A stretch of DNA of 64,000 nt, from positions 18,708,041-18,772,040 of the forward strand of contig CM038917.1 in NCBI GenBank assembly GCA_021904315.1, in the 5' to 3' direction. The first letter of the stretch is position 1, and each line of letters begins with the position of its first letter. The notes beneath the pieces are model-generated. The model was not told the DNA's origin. It saw only the letters and a list, made by a program, of their open reading frames with translations, and ran no database searches. This DNA is from Sphagnum magellanicum. Lineage: Eukaryota; Streptophyta; Sphagnopsida; Sphagnales; Sphagnaceae. Of the stretch, positions 25,201-36,955 are shown in pieces. The translations under genes and the position numbers were made by a program.

Positions 25201-26950
25201 GCTATACATTAAAGGGAATTATGTCATGCTCGTATGCATGGCCTCATACATGATGGCCGATTATGGGCATGCCAATCATGCCTTTTAGGGTTAATGTATG
25301 CTCTTAGAGTTAATGTACGTTCTTAGGTATCTGTACGTTATTTGGTGTTTTAGGGTTATGGCTTGTTTAGGGTTTCAACTTGTTGACGGTTATGTAAAAG
25401 GCCAAGCTCTTCCCTTCTCTTGTTAGTTTTTTTAGAATTCCTTTGTTAGGGAGAGTTTCTTCCATAGTTACACTAGATTTCTAGATGCTCACGATAGCTA
25501 TTACATGGCCACCGTTTACATACATTACATTTTCTTTCCTTTTTGCAATTTAATTCTAGACAAACTACTTTCTATCACTTAATGTTGAAAATGGCAAATT
25601 TTTCTTGGTTTTCTTGAATCTCTTGGGTTTTTTCTATTGGTGGTGTTATTGTTGTTGCTACTTCTCCTTTCATGTGTTCCTATTGTGGTTGCAGTATAAG
25701 TGTAGAAAAAGAAGGAAAACTAGTAGCAACTTAAGTGCCATCTTCTTTTCCACAATAGGAGCAACTCTAGTAGAAACCTTAGCTCCTCCTCCTCCTGCCA
25801 CGGCTCTGGCAGGGGCGAAGGAAGCAGTTGTGATGCCAAGCTTTTCTTGCAACCTCTTTGTCACATCTATAGTAAGCTCTTGGGTACCATCACTTAGAAT
25901 ACTCACTTGAGCGCGTGCACGTGAGTGCGTGCATGTGTGTGTGGAAAAGACAACTCTTTCTCTTTCGCACAGAGACATAAAAGGAGGCAGAGGAAGCCTT
26001 GGAGACACTTGAAGGTTGTTGGAGCCAAGTGTAGTGTCATGTAAAAATTTAAAATAATAATAATAATAAATTTAAAAAATTATATATATATAATTTTTTT
26101 TTTTTTACTTTTGCACACTAGAGCTTTCGGATGAATTGCAGCACTGTGTTCGCCATTGTTGTAGAGCTCATGGGCGTTCTACAACACCGTGGCTTTGACA
26201 TCAGTTTGTTTGATGATGTTCGTCCGTCTAACAACGTTCGTTTGTTCGACGTTCGTCCATCATTATCCATAGATGTCTGTCCACTAACATTTTAATTTAA
26301 TTTTGATTTTTAAAATTTTAAATTATTACTTTGACAATAATAATAATACTAATAATAAAATTAATATGTACATCTACATACTCTCATATTAATACATACA
26401 TCTACATATTTAGTATTAATATGTATATTTACTTATTTTTGTATTAATACATACATTTACATAATCTTATTGATACATAAATATACAATTATTTCTTCCT
26501 CTACTTTGTCATTTAACACTAGTGATTATAGAAACTAAAAGTTGTTTAGGGTATGGTCTCTTAAACACTTCACATTTTAGTTTCCATTACGGTTGCATTT
26601 AATTGCATGGTTGTGTTAGAACTTTGTAGCTACTGCTTTATATTGTTATAAAATTTTGGGGCATGGAACAACACCATGTCCTCGGATGATGAAAACACTA
26701 TCATTCAGCCAGAGCCAAAGTATTAGCTATGAAATAACACACAATCATTTGAGCCGACTTTTTTGAGTTCACGATCTTCACAATGGTACCATCAAGTGTT
26801 TACAGCGCCATCGTCATCTAGTACACTCCTACTAGGAATTCAAGTTCAAGTTACATTACATCAACGGTACATCAAGGTCCACTTGGAAGGGTTAATTAGT
26901 GGGGTACGCCTCCTACCGCACTTGCTTTCACACCATCACTGTATATTTCA
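25200..26950 (+). other. Possible LTR/leader region of the gag remnant
   Basis: At 25.25-25.5 kb repeated TTAGGGTTA-like words are followed by TATGTAAAAGGCCAAGCTC and a pyrimidine-rich stretch, the look of the 3-prime part of a plant LTR (TATA box, R/U5). A G/T-rich TGTGTGTGTGG run lies near 25.93 kb, an AT run at 26.05-26.1 kb, and TAATAA repeats at 26.33 kb. No matching second LTR was found, so this is position-based inference. Confidence 0.25.
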
Positions 26951-26992
26951 TTGCAAGTTGTTACCTTTACACCCATATACACCATGGAGGTC

Positions 26993-28580
26993 AGTAGTTC
27001 TTCTTGGAGAATTGAAAAGTTCAGTGGAAGGCCACGTACCATTTTTTTGAAAAAGTTCAAAGCAATTTTCTCAATTGTGGTTTGTGAATTGGAGCTCAAG
27101 TATGGTGCTAATTACACCGAGGCGTTCGCATTCAAACAACTGGCCCGTTATGTGCACTATGAAGCATTGAATGTTTTCAAACAACATTTTTTGAGGATTT
27201 TGGATGTCACCCAAATCCCTAATCCAGTTTATGCCACAGCCATCGCCATCGCCTTTCAAGCTGCACTATAAGCTACCATTGCACACCATGGGATTGTGCC
27301 CAATAATCCAGATCTAGTACCTATTTTAGTAAATGTTTTTCCTCAACAACTCATTATTGCTAACACAAACATTCCTTTCACCATCGATGCACCAACTTTT
27401 GTTAATCTAATGGGGGAATTCTTTCAAGTTTTTGAGCTGGAATTTTTGATTAAAAGTTCTAAAAAAATTCTACAACTCACCACCTTTTTTCGGTAGAAGG
27501 TTGAAACCCTCAAGATGCTTTATAGGTGGCTTCTCAAGCTTAAAGAGGATATTCAAAGCACCACAGAACTGGAAACTACCCATCGATATCTTCGTTCATT
27601 GGAAGTTACTCCAACACTCCATGCGTAGGTTTTGCAACTGGTTTTTATTGAATTTGGAGACTCATACACTTTGTTGGATGTGTACAACATTTCTAAAAAA
27701 CTAGAACTAGCTCATGCACACTATGAAGCCAATACTATGAGGCCTCCATCACGTTCAAGGCCTTAGCCTCCACCAATTGCACCAACTAGATCATCACATT
27801 ATTCTTCAAGGGCTAAAGCGGTGCATTTTGTTACACCCATCTTACCTTTTTGCAACTACTGTGGCAATCTTGCCCATAAAGCTAGTGAATGTAACATTCC
27901 TTTTGAGGATCTTTTTTATGATTATTGTGGGAAAGAAGGACATCAGGAAGTTGTTTGTTTTGCTAAATTCCCAGAATGGTAACAACTCCAATTACCATGG
28001 CAAAATCTGCCAACATCTTCCATTGCTTCTTAACCAAAGCCAAAACACCTCAACCTTCCACTTAAAATTTCCCCACCAAGGGAAATTCCAATAAGAACGT
28101 TGATAAGAAGGAACACAATGTTGATAAAAGGGAGGTGCTTCAAGCCCATGTTGTTTAAGTTCAAACTTTGCAAAATGAATTCAAATCATTGAAGGCCCAA
28201 CTTGCTAATCTAAAAGGCAAGTCTTCCCAACCAACTAGTCATGTCCAACCTATACATGGTTTAGGATCACGGGAAGGACCTCCTAGGTCATTCTATGGCC
28301 TCTCACACGATGCCATGGTTGGGGAATATGTTTTTTTTAATGCACACAATTTTAGTTTCACACCAAAATTTGCCACTTCTTTTTGCCCCTCCTATTTCAT
28401 AGCACAAGAGGCTAATGTGGCACCCAAAGTTTCTACCACTAGGTAGGTAATTCAAATTGATGGACTCACATTAGTTCAAGTCCTATTACTAGGGCTAAAA
28501 AAATTCGAGCAATCATGCCATAATCTTTTCGTCCTTTCAGCACGGAAGAAATAAAGTTTCGTGTAGATATCAATTTGACA
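26993..28580 (+). pseudogene. Gag of an LTR retrotransposon, decayed, no pol
   Basis: From MEVSSSSWRIEKFSGRP the capsid-like part (FLKKFKAIFSIV, YTEAFAFKQLARYVHYEALN) can be read in one frame to 27.98 kb with stops at 27269, 27494, in LHA*VLQ and in RP*PPP. Then come two zinc knuckles. The first, CNYCGNLAHKASEC, is a perfect C-x2-C-x4-H-x4-C. The second, DYCGKEGHQEVVC, has lost its first Cys (Tyr codon TAT where TGT is expected). After a frameshift near 28.0 kb a coiled-coil-like EFKSLKAQLANLKGK segment and a tail with PPRSFYGLSHDAMVGEYVF follow. No protease, reverse transcriptase or integrase is found downstream; the satellite block starts 160 bases later. Confidence 0.8.
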
Positions 28581-28739
28581 TAAACCACACGACCAAAGCA
28601 TGAATTACAGTTGATGTTTATGCATTTCAATCCAAGATTCTAAAGTTAATTGCAGGTTCATGAAAAAACATTTATGTGAATGCATTAGGTGTAAGGATTT
28701 TAAGGTTGATGGATTAGGGTTTTTCCTTAAGCTCGGCTG

Positions 28740-29330
28740 ATTGAAGGATGAAATGATTTGGTGGTCATTAGATCGTTAGCTCCATATTTCACATAATTGA
28801 AGATCTAACGACCACCGGATCATTCACAATGCTAGTCCTTGGGGATGGAATGATTTCTACTATATCGTTAGCAATGTTAGTTCTCATGGATGTAATAATC
28901 TAGTTGCCACCAAATCATTCAAAGGTCAATAATTGAAAACCTAATGATCTAGTGGCCACCAGATTGTTCCAAGGTTAGTAATCGAGGATCTAATGGTTTG
29001 ATGGCCACCAAATTGTTTTAAGGTCAATAATAAAAAACCTAACGATATGGTGGCCACTAGATTAGTACCATCATTAGAGCAAGGGGATGTAATGATTTGG
29101 TGGCCACTAGATCATTCCATGGTCAGCATTGGAAGACTTAATGATCTAGTTGTCACCAAATTGTTACCAATGATAGTCCTTAGGGACGTACTGATCTCGT
29201 GGCCCCAAATTGTTAAAATTAAGACTTAGCATGGACATGATTATTTAATGGCCTTAAGATCCAAACTAGGGTAATTAATGACGACAAAATGATCTTGTGA
29301 CCACTAGATCATAACTTGAGTCACTAATCA
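28740..29330. repeat. Satellite with palindromic core, block 2
   Basis: About nine units of 60-70 bases carry the core AATGATCTAGTGGCCACC followed by AGATTGTT or AAATCATT, separated by AAGGTCAGTAATTGAAAACC-like spacers. The core is that of the 19-kb block, but the spacer is different. The short open frame at 29047-29229 is a by-product of the repeat. Confidence 0.75.
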
Positions 29331-29339
29331 AATACAAAA

Positions 29340-30750
29340 CTAATTTATTTACATAATCATATCGTTGCAAAGGTTGTTCATTGAACTTGCATATTTCATG
29401 TGATCAATTGTTCTTATTGGTTTGACAACAATGGGTATGAGATGCCTACCATGTTCATTTCATCACAAATTTATGATTGCAACAATGAATTATGTAAATA
29501 AATTAATTATGCAAAAGTCATGAAAATTTTATATTGAAACTTGTAGAACTTCCATTTAATATTAGTTGGAATATGGTCACCTAATTTTGTTAGGACCGAA
29601 ACTTCCACATTATGTGTTTGTGTTCATTGTGCAATTTATGTAGATCTATTCATCTTGTATTACTTGACTTCACAATGCCAATGGCATAAATGTTTTGTTA
29701 ATAAAAGCTTACTTGCTTGCATGTGGAAGCAAGTAAAAAACATGATGTGAACAAGTGCAGAGTGGTTATATTTTATACTATAAGCTTTCAATGATGGAGA
29801 CTTTACCAAGTATTAATAGCTTTATCGGCCATAACTACAAATTATCTTCACAACGCCATCCACATTGGTTGAGAATGAAAAGAAGTTGTGGGAGAATATC
29901 AACATCCTATATTTAATGAAATTGATGATTTTCAGGTGAACATGTTCATGACAAAACAATTGCATGTTTATTAATGAAAAGACACAAGTAGAAATAATCA
30001 TGCATTTAAAAAAATGTTAGTTACTAACCAATTGTTTATTTGGGTGTATCATTTGTCAAGTGATGTGTGATTACCACTCTTGTAACCTATGTTGTGCAAC
30101 TACTCATCTAAAGACAAAATTGTTCCTCTAAGTTTGATTGTAAAGAAAACAAAATTGTCAATGGATGGTGTATAACATCTTTTAATCAAGAATATTTTGG
30201 TCTGTGAAGGTCTAGATTTTAGAAATGTGTTTTAAGCTTTAGCATTTGAATTGACTTTGGAGAGGTGTGTTAATTCATCACAAACATTATGAAAAAATCC
30301 CCATTGCTTTTGGTCCCAATAAGACTATCATCTAATCTCTCACAAGTACATTTGATTAAAGGGTGGTCGATCAAGGGGATGGAATAGTGCACATCTCATG
30401 GGAACATCTTGATATGAAAATTCCACATATTACTATATTGAAAAAGACTTGATAATTAGTTACAAAAAGTGCACACATCATTGTTGGCATTTGAAGAAAA
30501 TGTTTATCCTTGTAGCTTTGCTTAGAAGTTATGCACAAGTTACAACCATGTGGCACAATTTTCATCTTTCTTTGTGTATAAGTTGCATGAGTATAGTTAT
30601 GATGTTCATTGAATTTTCCTCACTTGTTTTTCATCAATAACTCTCATTCTTGTCTCCTATTAGGTAACATAAGAAGCTTTTCATTGTGAGCATTCATGTC
30701 ACCAACAAAGTGATACTTGCAAATGATTCAAGTGGCCAATATTTCATACA
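29340..30750. other. AT-rich intergenic sequence, nothing recognised
   Basis: No coding stretch, RNA gene or element ends found. Confidence 0.5.
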
Positions 30751-30759
30751 TTTGAAGCT

Positions 30760-31430
30760 ATTATGAATTTTGGTGGCCATTTGAATGGCCAAGATTTTTG
30801 GTTGCAACCAACCCACACTTGGTCATAGTTTAATGACTTGAATCTAGTTTGAAGACCAAAAATAATAATAATAATCTTGACTATCAAAAATTTGGTCACC
30901 ATGTGAACATTCAAGATTTTTGGTCGCAATTAGGCCACACCTTAGTCACAATCTAATGACCTAAATCTACACCCATGAAATAAATAAATAAATAAATAGA
31001 TGATTAAAACTATTTTTTTAAATGAAAAAATTTGACTATTGAAAAGTGTCAATTGAATTTTAGTCACCATTGAATGGCTAAGATTTTTGGTCATAATTAG
31101 TCCACACTTAGGTTGTAGTTTAACAACTTGGATCTAGTTTCAAAAGTGGGAAAAAAAAATCTTGACCGTCAAAACATATTGATTAGATTTTGCTTGTCAT
31201 TTGAATGGCCATGACTTTTAGTCACAACCAGTCCACACCCTATTTGTAGTGCAAATTCCAATGACTTGAATCTAATCCCAATATTGAAAAAAAATAAAAT
31301 CTTGATCATTGAAAAATGGTGACTAGATTTCAATTGTCATTTGAATGGTCAAGATTTTTAGTTGTAATAAGTCCACACTTAAGTTAGAATCTAGCAACTT
31401 GAATGTAGTCGAAAGATAATTTATTGATGA
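30760..31430 (+). repeat. Tandem repeat, 130-175 bp unit, about five copies
   Basis: Each unit contains CATTTGAATGGCCAAGATTT, TTGGTCACAATTAGTCCACA, then CTAATGACTTGAATCTAGTT and an A-rich or AAATA-repeat spacer of variable length. Unit starts lie near 30768, 30895, 31065, 31198 and 31338. Divergence between units is moderate. No coding. Confidence 0.75.
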
Positions 31431-31689
31431 AATATGAATTCTTATAAATAATTATTAATTCATTAATAATTAGTAATTAAAACTATTGGCATAATGAGAA
31501 AAATAATCATTTCATTTTTACTATGGGAATGTTTGGTCAACTTGGTTGATTTGCCAAATTGACACTAATGTGACAACCAATGAAAAAATGGCATGTCCCA
31601 CCATTTTTTACAACTTTGGATAACATTGATTTTTAAACAAAAGAAAAATTGCAACCATGGTGAATAGATTAAAAGTAAAGTTTATGATC

Positions 31690-32000
31690 TTAATTGTAAA
31701 CACTAAAAAGAACATTAAAGTGCTTCTATTGCAAAAAACTTGGTTATTTGATAAAATATTTTTGAACAAGAATAGCAACCAAATTGGTGTTAATTAAGTG
31801 AGAATCTAATGTGATAACATTTAGTTGTTGGAGGGTGTAATAAAATTCCTAAAGTGGATTATGGTGACACATATCCACCAATTGTTAAAATCAATTGAAT
31901 TATAGTTTTACCAGCACTAGTGATACAATGTAATTTTAACATTCATCAATTAGATGTTAAAACTATTATTTTGAATGGCATTTATATGGGAATTCCAAGA
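31690..32000 (+). pseudogene. Ty1/copia retrotransposon remnant
   Basis: A Gag zinc-knuckle relic (KCFYCKKLGYLIKYF; the His and last Cys are replaced) is followed within about 90 bases by the start of a Copia reverse transcriptase: KIPKVDYGDTYPPIVKIN, then IIVLPALVIQCN, FNIHQLDVKTIILNGIYMG. The RT motif Q-x-D-V-K-x-x-x-L-N-G is family-diagnostic. Protease and integrase, which should separate them, are absent, so the copy has a large internal deletion. Confidence 0.75.
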
Positions 32001-32559
32001 TACATGTTATTACTCTCACTAATTTATTTATTTACTACAAGTTTATTACTCTTGTTGATATTGCACATTTTCCAAATCAAACAATTCAATGATTTGTTAC
32101 TAATGTTTGAGCCATTATGCACCTTGACAAACATTTTTTAGAATTTGAATTTTTGGATTATGATAATGTGAAGCCCTTCAAAAGTAAATTTTCGATAAAC
32201 TCATATTTGGCATCCAAAACATTTTTTTTTTGATATGATACTAAAGTGCATTGCATGTGTTTAATTTATTGAATCATGCCCCAAACCCTTTCAAAATGCA
32301 ACATATGAATGAATTTCCAAATTATTATTTTTTGGTATACTTTCAATTTACTCTCTCACAACGTGACCAACTAGCAAATTGTGCAAAGTAGATTGAAAAT
32401 AGGTTTCAAAAAGGTTAATACAACTTTTGAAAATTTCAAAAACTTCAACATATCACATGTGATGCCTTTGTGTGGTTCAAAAGGAGAATCCCATAAAGCA
32501 TCACCTACTTTTTAATATACTTGTCACAAATTCTAGTTTTTTTACGTTTGACGACGAAT

Positions 32560-32760
32560 TTTTTAGTATACTTTAGTAGGTATTCACCCATAGGTAGTAG
32601 ATAATAAGTAGCAAGTAGGTCATACGTATGTGGATTAAGTAATAAGTACTTTATCATGTTGATATATGTGATATTTTTTGAATTAATTACTATATTAAGT
32701 AGGCAATGTAATTTATTTATTGAATATGCTAGTTAGTAGGAGTAATTGTAACCCATTTAA
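32560..32760 (+). repeat. TAGTAGG/TAAGTAGG word array
   Basis: The words TTAGTAGG, TAGGTAGTAG, TAAGTAGCAAGTAGG and TTAGTAGGAG recur in short succession. It stands in front of the tRNA-like module at 33.35 kb, as other word arrays do in the CACTA-type elements of this window. Confidence 0.5.
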
Positions 32761-33117
32761 TATCATACATTTAAATTACATTTTTTTTGATACAATTATG
32801 GTTTATTATAATCAAAATTTTATAATATTATTTCTTAAGTCGAATAAATGTTTAAGATGTGAGAAGAACTAATTTTTTCTTACATGAAAATTTTATTATA
32901 ATTTGAAGTATAACTTAAAATATTATATGTGTAAACATAATAAAATTTTATTCCATAAAATCAATTAATTATATGGCATTATTAATATTTAGAAGTTTAA
33001 ATTGATTATTTAGATTAATCTCTTATATAATAAAAGAACTCCTATTATATTTTTACTATAATTTATTTATGATCCATTTATAAATCATGCGATTGAATTT
33101 ATTTTTCCCACATAATG

Positions 33118-33640
33118 GTCATTGAACTTATATTGAATAATGAAATTCAAATATATATATATTTTCAAGTCAATTTATATTTTTAAGAGGAAAATGATAT
33201 GTGTGTACATTATTGGAAAAAAATTAAGTTTAAACTTTAATCTTGTCATTTGGACAAAATTGTAATAAGATATCAAAGTTCCAAAATTATGTTTCGTGTA
33301 ATGTTTTAAATGAAGTAGGTTAAATATAATGCACATTCCTTCTTTACCACAACAAGTGGGGTGGCTTGGTCGTAAAAGAGTTAATCTCCATCCTTGGCAT
33401 TCAAGAATCAATCCCCACAAATGACATGGATTGTGGTTAATGTTAGAATGTTGATTGAATATTCCCCACCTACATAGGCTAGGTGTTTACTAGGTTGACC
33501 TTAAGTAGGCACAATAGTTGGCCTACCTAGCAACCTGAACTAGCTTTTTAAACCTAGCCTATGTAATGACATGTGTCAACATTATACAAGTTGAATTTAA
33601 TGAAATTAACAATAATATATATAATAGTATTATTTTACTA
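33118..33640 (+). repeat. Dispersed repeat with tRNA-like module, partial CACTA-type element
   Basis: Alignable over about 500 bases to 49.85-50.34 kb, from ATTGAA(C/A) through the shared stretch TCATTTG(G/A)ACAAAAT, the tRNA-like module, and GACATGTGTCAA to AATGAAATTA(A/T)CAATAATAT. The 49.85-kb copy lies inside a delimited element (48322-50593). This one probably belongs to the element whose right end, reading CTTGTAGTG, is at 34979 and is itself interrupted by 33925-34970. Its left end was not found. Confidence 0.55.
33345..33425 (+). repeat. tRNA-like module 1
   Basis: GTGGGGTGGCTTGGTCGTAA resembles a D-arm with A box, and ATTCAAGAATCAATCCCC a degraded B box. Position and flanks match the modules at 43.8 and 50.1 kb. 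Not a functional tRNA gene. Confidence 0.4.
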
Positions 33641-34299
33641 TTTAAATAATAAATATTTAAACAAATGTATATAATGCGACTACATTTTTAAGTCACAAAA
33701 TCAATCACAAAATGACGATGCCACATAAGTTGGTTAGGATGGATGAAAAGTTCATGTAAGTCACATCTTTATGTGACTTCCATTACAACTTGCTACAACA
33801 TATTATCTTATGTACTAGAATTTTATGTGATTTGTCCAAGGCAATTAAACATTATAGGAAATCACATGTGGTAATTATAATTACAAATGAATTGCAAATC
33901 CAGTCGTGTATTTGAAAATTTCTTCATTACAAGAAATCATAGTTTATTTGATTGGGAAACTAAACCAAAACCAATCATTTTGACATTTGATCAATTTGAC
34001 CACTTAGTCATATTGGACAAATCAATTTGAACACGTCCAACTTGATTGATGGTGTTTTGACTAACCATAACATGGTCTTTTTTATTAGTCAAATTGAACA
34101 AAAAATTGGGTAGCTCAAAAAAATTAATTAAAAAAATGGCTCAATTTGTAAATATAAAAATGTAGATAATAAATAAATAGTAAGTAGTTACCTTACCCAC
34201 CATGGCCTCCTATCTACCTATTCACAACCCACCTATGTATACATTTACACCCATGTACAAGGTATATATACAAATATACATACTCCACATAATATATGT

Positions 34300-34375
34300 T
34301 CATAAAGGATATTGAACTTTGGTCTCCTTCGCTCCACACGAATGTTTTGGCCATCAAACCACCCCATCACTTTGT
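34300..34375 (-). repeat. tRNA-like module 2, reverse orientation
   Basis: On the minus strand GTGGTTTGATGGCCAAAACA is followed after about 28 bases by AAAGTTCAATATCC, matching the A-box and B-box spacing of the other modules. It is inside the element 33925-34970. Confidence 0.45.
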
Positions 34376-34464
34376 AAAATAATATGATAGCAAATGGATT
34401 TAACATGTATCTTTGAACTTCAATGAAATTTTTTGTTAATGTGTATAATAACATTTGAACTTCA

Positions 34465-34690
34465 TAAGTAGGTTAGTAGGTACCTAACTAGGTAAATAGG
34501 TAGGTACACATGCCTACCTACATATGTTTTTAAATGTTCATATCTATTTATGTAAATTATAGGTAGGTAGGTTGGTAGGTGTGTGTTAAGTAAGTAAATA
34601 CGTAAGTAAAACATATTTAGGTAAGTAAGTAAGTATGTGTTAAGTAGATAGGTAGGTAAGTAGGATAGTAGGATAGCAAATAGGTTAATT
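34465..34690 (+). repeat. TAGG-word array
   Basis: GTAGGTTAGTAGG, TAAATAGGTAGG, GGTAGGTAGGTTGGTAGG and AAGTAAGTAAGTATG recur, with one CCTACCTAC run of opposite sense near 34515. It is inside the element 33925-34970. The open frame of 82 codons on the minus strand (YLLTYL repeats) is a by-product. Confidence 0.75.
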
Positions 34691-34979
34691 AACCAAATTA
34701 ATATGGCCAATTTGACTAAGCATGGCCATTTAGTATGGTTGATTTGATTAAACCATGGGCATCTTGATGGACCATTTAAAAAGTTTGTCCTTCTTGACTA
34801 GATGTACGACTTAACACTTGATTAAAATGGTCACTTTAATAAAAAAAACCAACCAAAAGAATCATGTGTCTTTCATGCCCCATGCTTTTAATAAAAGTGA
34901 ATATCTTTTTCGTCAATGTGGACACTTTAATCAAGTTGAACCTTTTGAAAAACCATGATTTCTTGTAGTGCTTGTAGTG

Positions 34980-35230
34980 TTATGGATAATGAAACCTTAT
35001 TGTGATGAAGGGGGTTAAATATGGAAGGGCAAACACAACTTGTCACCTTTAGGCGAAATGGTGTGAAATTGGTATGGGCATTTATAAACATTTTGAATGT
35101 AGTACATCATTTTGGAATTTTGCACAATGATTTGTCCAAAGACAACATTATGTTGCATTTTTCACTAGACAAATTAGATGGTGTGTACATAACCATTTGC
35201 AATTGGGGTGAAATTGAATGCTTACAATAG
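34980..35230 (+). pseudogene. Protein-kinase-like protein, first fragment
   Basis: One frame reads NGVKLVWAFINILNVVHHFG, ILHNDLSKDNIMLHF, then GVYITICNWGEIECLQ and a stop. HNDLSKDN has the layout of a protein-kinase catalytic loop (H-x-D-L-x-x-x-N, with Asn in place of the usual Arg). NWG stands where DFG, or DWG in some divergent families, is expected, so the metal-binding Asp is lost. Upstream codons (VMDNETLL then two stops) begin directly at the right end of another element at 34979. The sequence continues in the same frame 5.2 kb away at 40450, beyond a nested insertion whose TGA target duplication restores the junction. A dead copy of a multicopy family. Confidence 0.7.
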
Positions 35231-36877
35231 GTGACATTACTACAACATGGCTTTTACACTATTAGCATCATGTTTAAAATGACTATATAGTCAATATTTA
35301 AAACACATTAGTAGTCTAAAGTGATTAAATGTGTCCATCATGATTAAGATCAAAAGTAGCAATGTCCATTATGAGTAAAAAATCTAGCATTATAGTCAAA
35401 TCATACAATACATTACACATGTGGTAAATGTAGATGCTCACATGGATTTGAATATGTTGACTAATATAACTAACATGACTAAAATTAGTTATGGAATATG
35501 ACACACATGATTATAATGTTATTTTTAATGACATGGTATTAATATGGGAAAAAATCTTGTTTTCAATTTAAAAACTTCATTACAAAAAAAATGACAAAAC
35601 ACATAATTATCATGATTTCAATTATTAATCTTAATTATTCAAATAAATAAATAATTTCCAAGGAAAAAAATTGAAAGAAAAGTAATGAAAAAATGGAACA
35701 TTAATTTATTTTTTTAATTTTATCAAAATTATTTTTAAAAATATAGTAATTAATTAAATATATATGCTAATCTTGAATTATTCAAATTCCATCATTCAAT
35801 TCATATTTGTGATGAATTAGTTGAATGCATATTTATGTATGATCAACTACCATGACTAAAATGGAATAATAAAATAAAGTAACTTCTTTTAATTTAATAA
35901 AAATAGAATAAAATCGATGCACGTCTCATTTAAATTTGAAAATTTGAAAAATAAAAATTAACTAATTTATGAAATTATAGTAAAATCGATTTTTTAAATT
36001 ATTGTAACATTGAATTCAATTCTTTTACTTTTATTCAAAAATTTGAGATAAGATTGAAGGCATACAAATTTTAATACCATAATATCAAAAGTGATTTTTT
36101 TTGTTATGATATTTTAAATATATTTTAATAAAAATATAATTTATGATACATACATAACATAAATAAAAACATGTAAATTAATGGAATGTCTAAAAGTTTG
36201 GATTGAAAAATTGAAGTCAATGATGAAAATAGGGAAACCAAATGTACCCAAAAGTTATATGCAAAAAAAATATTACTTGAATTTTTTAAACAAATATTTT
36301 ATTTTTTTTGAAATTGAAAGGAATCACAAAGTTGAATATGATTATGATAATAAATTATGTTTTCCTAAATAATTATAGATTATAACTCAATTAAAGATTT
36401 ATTAAATTAGATATGAATTTTTAAATTAAGTGATTTAATTTTTCTGTTCATATTTTGAATCTAATTTTTTTTAAAAATCAATTTAATTGTGAAAATAAAT
36501 GTTTTATTTAAATAAATATATTTCAGACATTACATATGAATTTTAAAAATAAATATTTAAAACCATTTTAGTTGTTGTACATTTTGAAATGGAACAAAAT
36601 CACAAAGTTTCATGAAAGTTAATAAATTAGATGTGCTTAAATAATATTTGAATATATAATTCAATTCAAAGTTTGAAATGATGCATTTGAATTTGTTAAT
36701 TAATGAGTATTTAGAACAATTATGATTTACACATATTCTTGAATTTAAAAAATTACAAAGTTCAATGTACTAATAAACCTACCAAATCAATTAAATCAAA
36801 TAGTGATATAGAATGAATTCAATTTTTTGTTCCTAATATGTGTTTATGTATTCTGTGACGTCATTTTTTGTCATCAT

Positions 36878-36955
36878 GTGAGGTGATGGTTTAGTGGTTA
36901 AGGTCTTAGAGTGTGGTTAAGAAGGTTGTGGGTTCAAACTTTAATTGGAGCACAC
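36878..36955 (+). repeat. tRNA-like module 3
   Basis: GGTTTAGTGGTTAAGGTCTT resembles an A-box region, and GGTTCAAACTT at 36931-36941 a B box 45 bases further on. It is inside the 35235-40446 element, 140 bases before the nested one. Not a functional tRNA. Confidence 0.5.

Larger units (their letters stand above)
33925..34970 (-). mobile_element. CACTA-type non-autonomous element, TSD CTT
   Basis: The left end CATTACAAGAAATCATAGTT and the right end (reversed CACTACAAGAAATCATGGTT) match at 18 of 20 positions. CTT stands on both sides (33922-33924, 34971-34973). Inside are a TAGG-word array (34465-34690) and, on the minus strand, a tRNA-like module (34300-34375); read on the minus strand the order array then module is the same as in the other elements. 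It lies exactly within the right terminus of another element: without it the flanks read TTTCTTGTAGTG. No transposase is encoded. Confidence 0.85.

Noticed and set aside
25670-26008. Overlapping frames on both strands
   Set aside because: They lie in the presumed retroelement leader with TG-repeat and GC-rich words; neither has a recognisable domain.
32500-33118. Left end of the CACTA-type element that ends at 34979
   Set aside because: No TTA followed by a CACTACAAGAAA-like end was found; CACCTACTTTTTAAT at 32.5 kb lacks the right flank.
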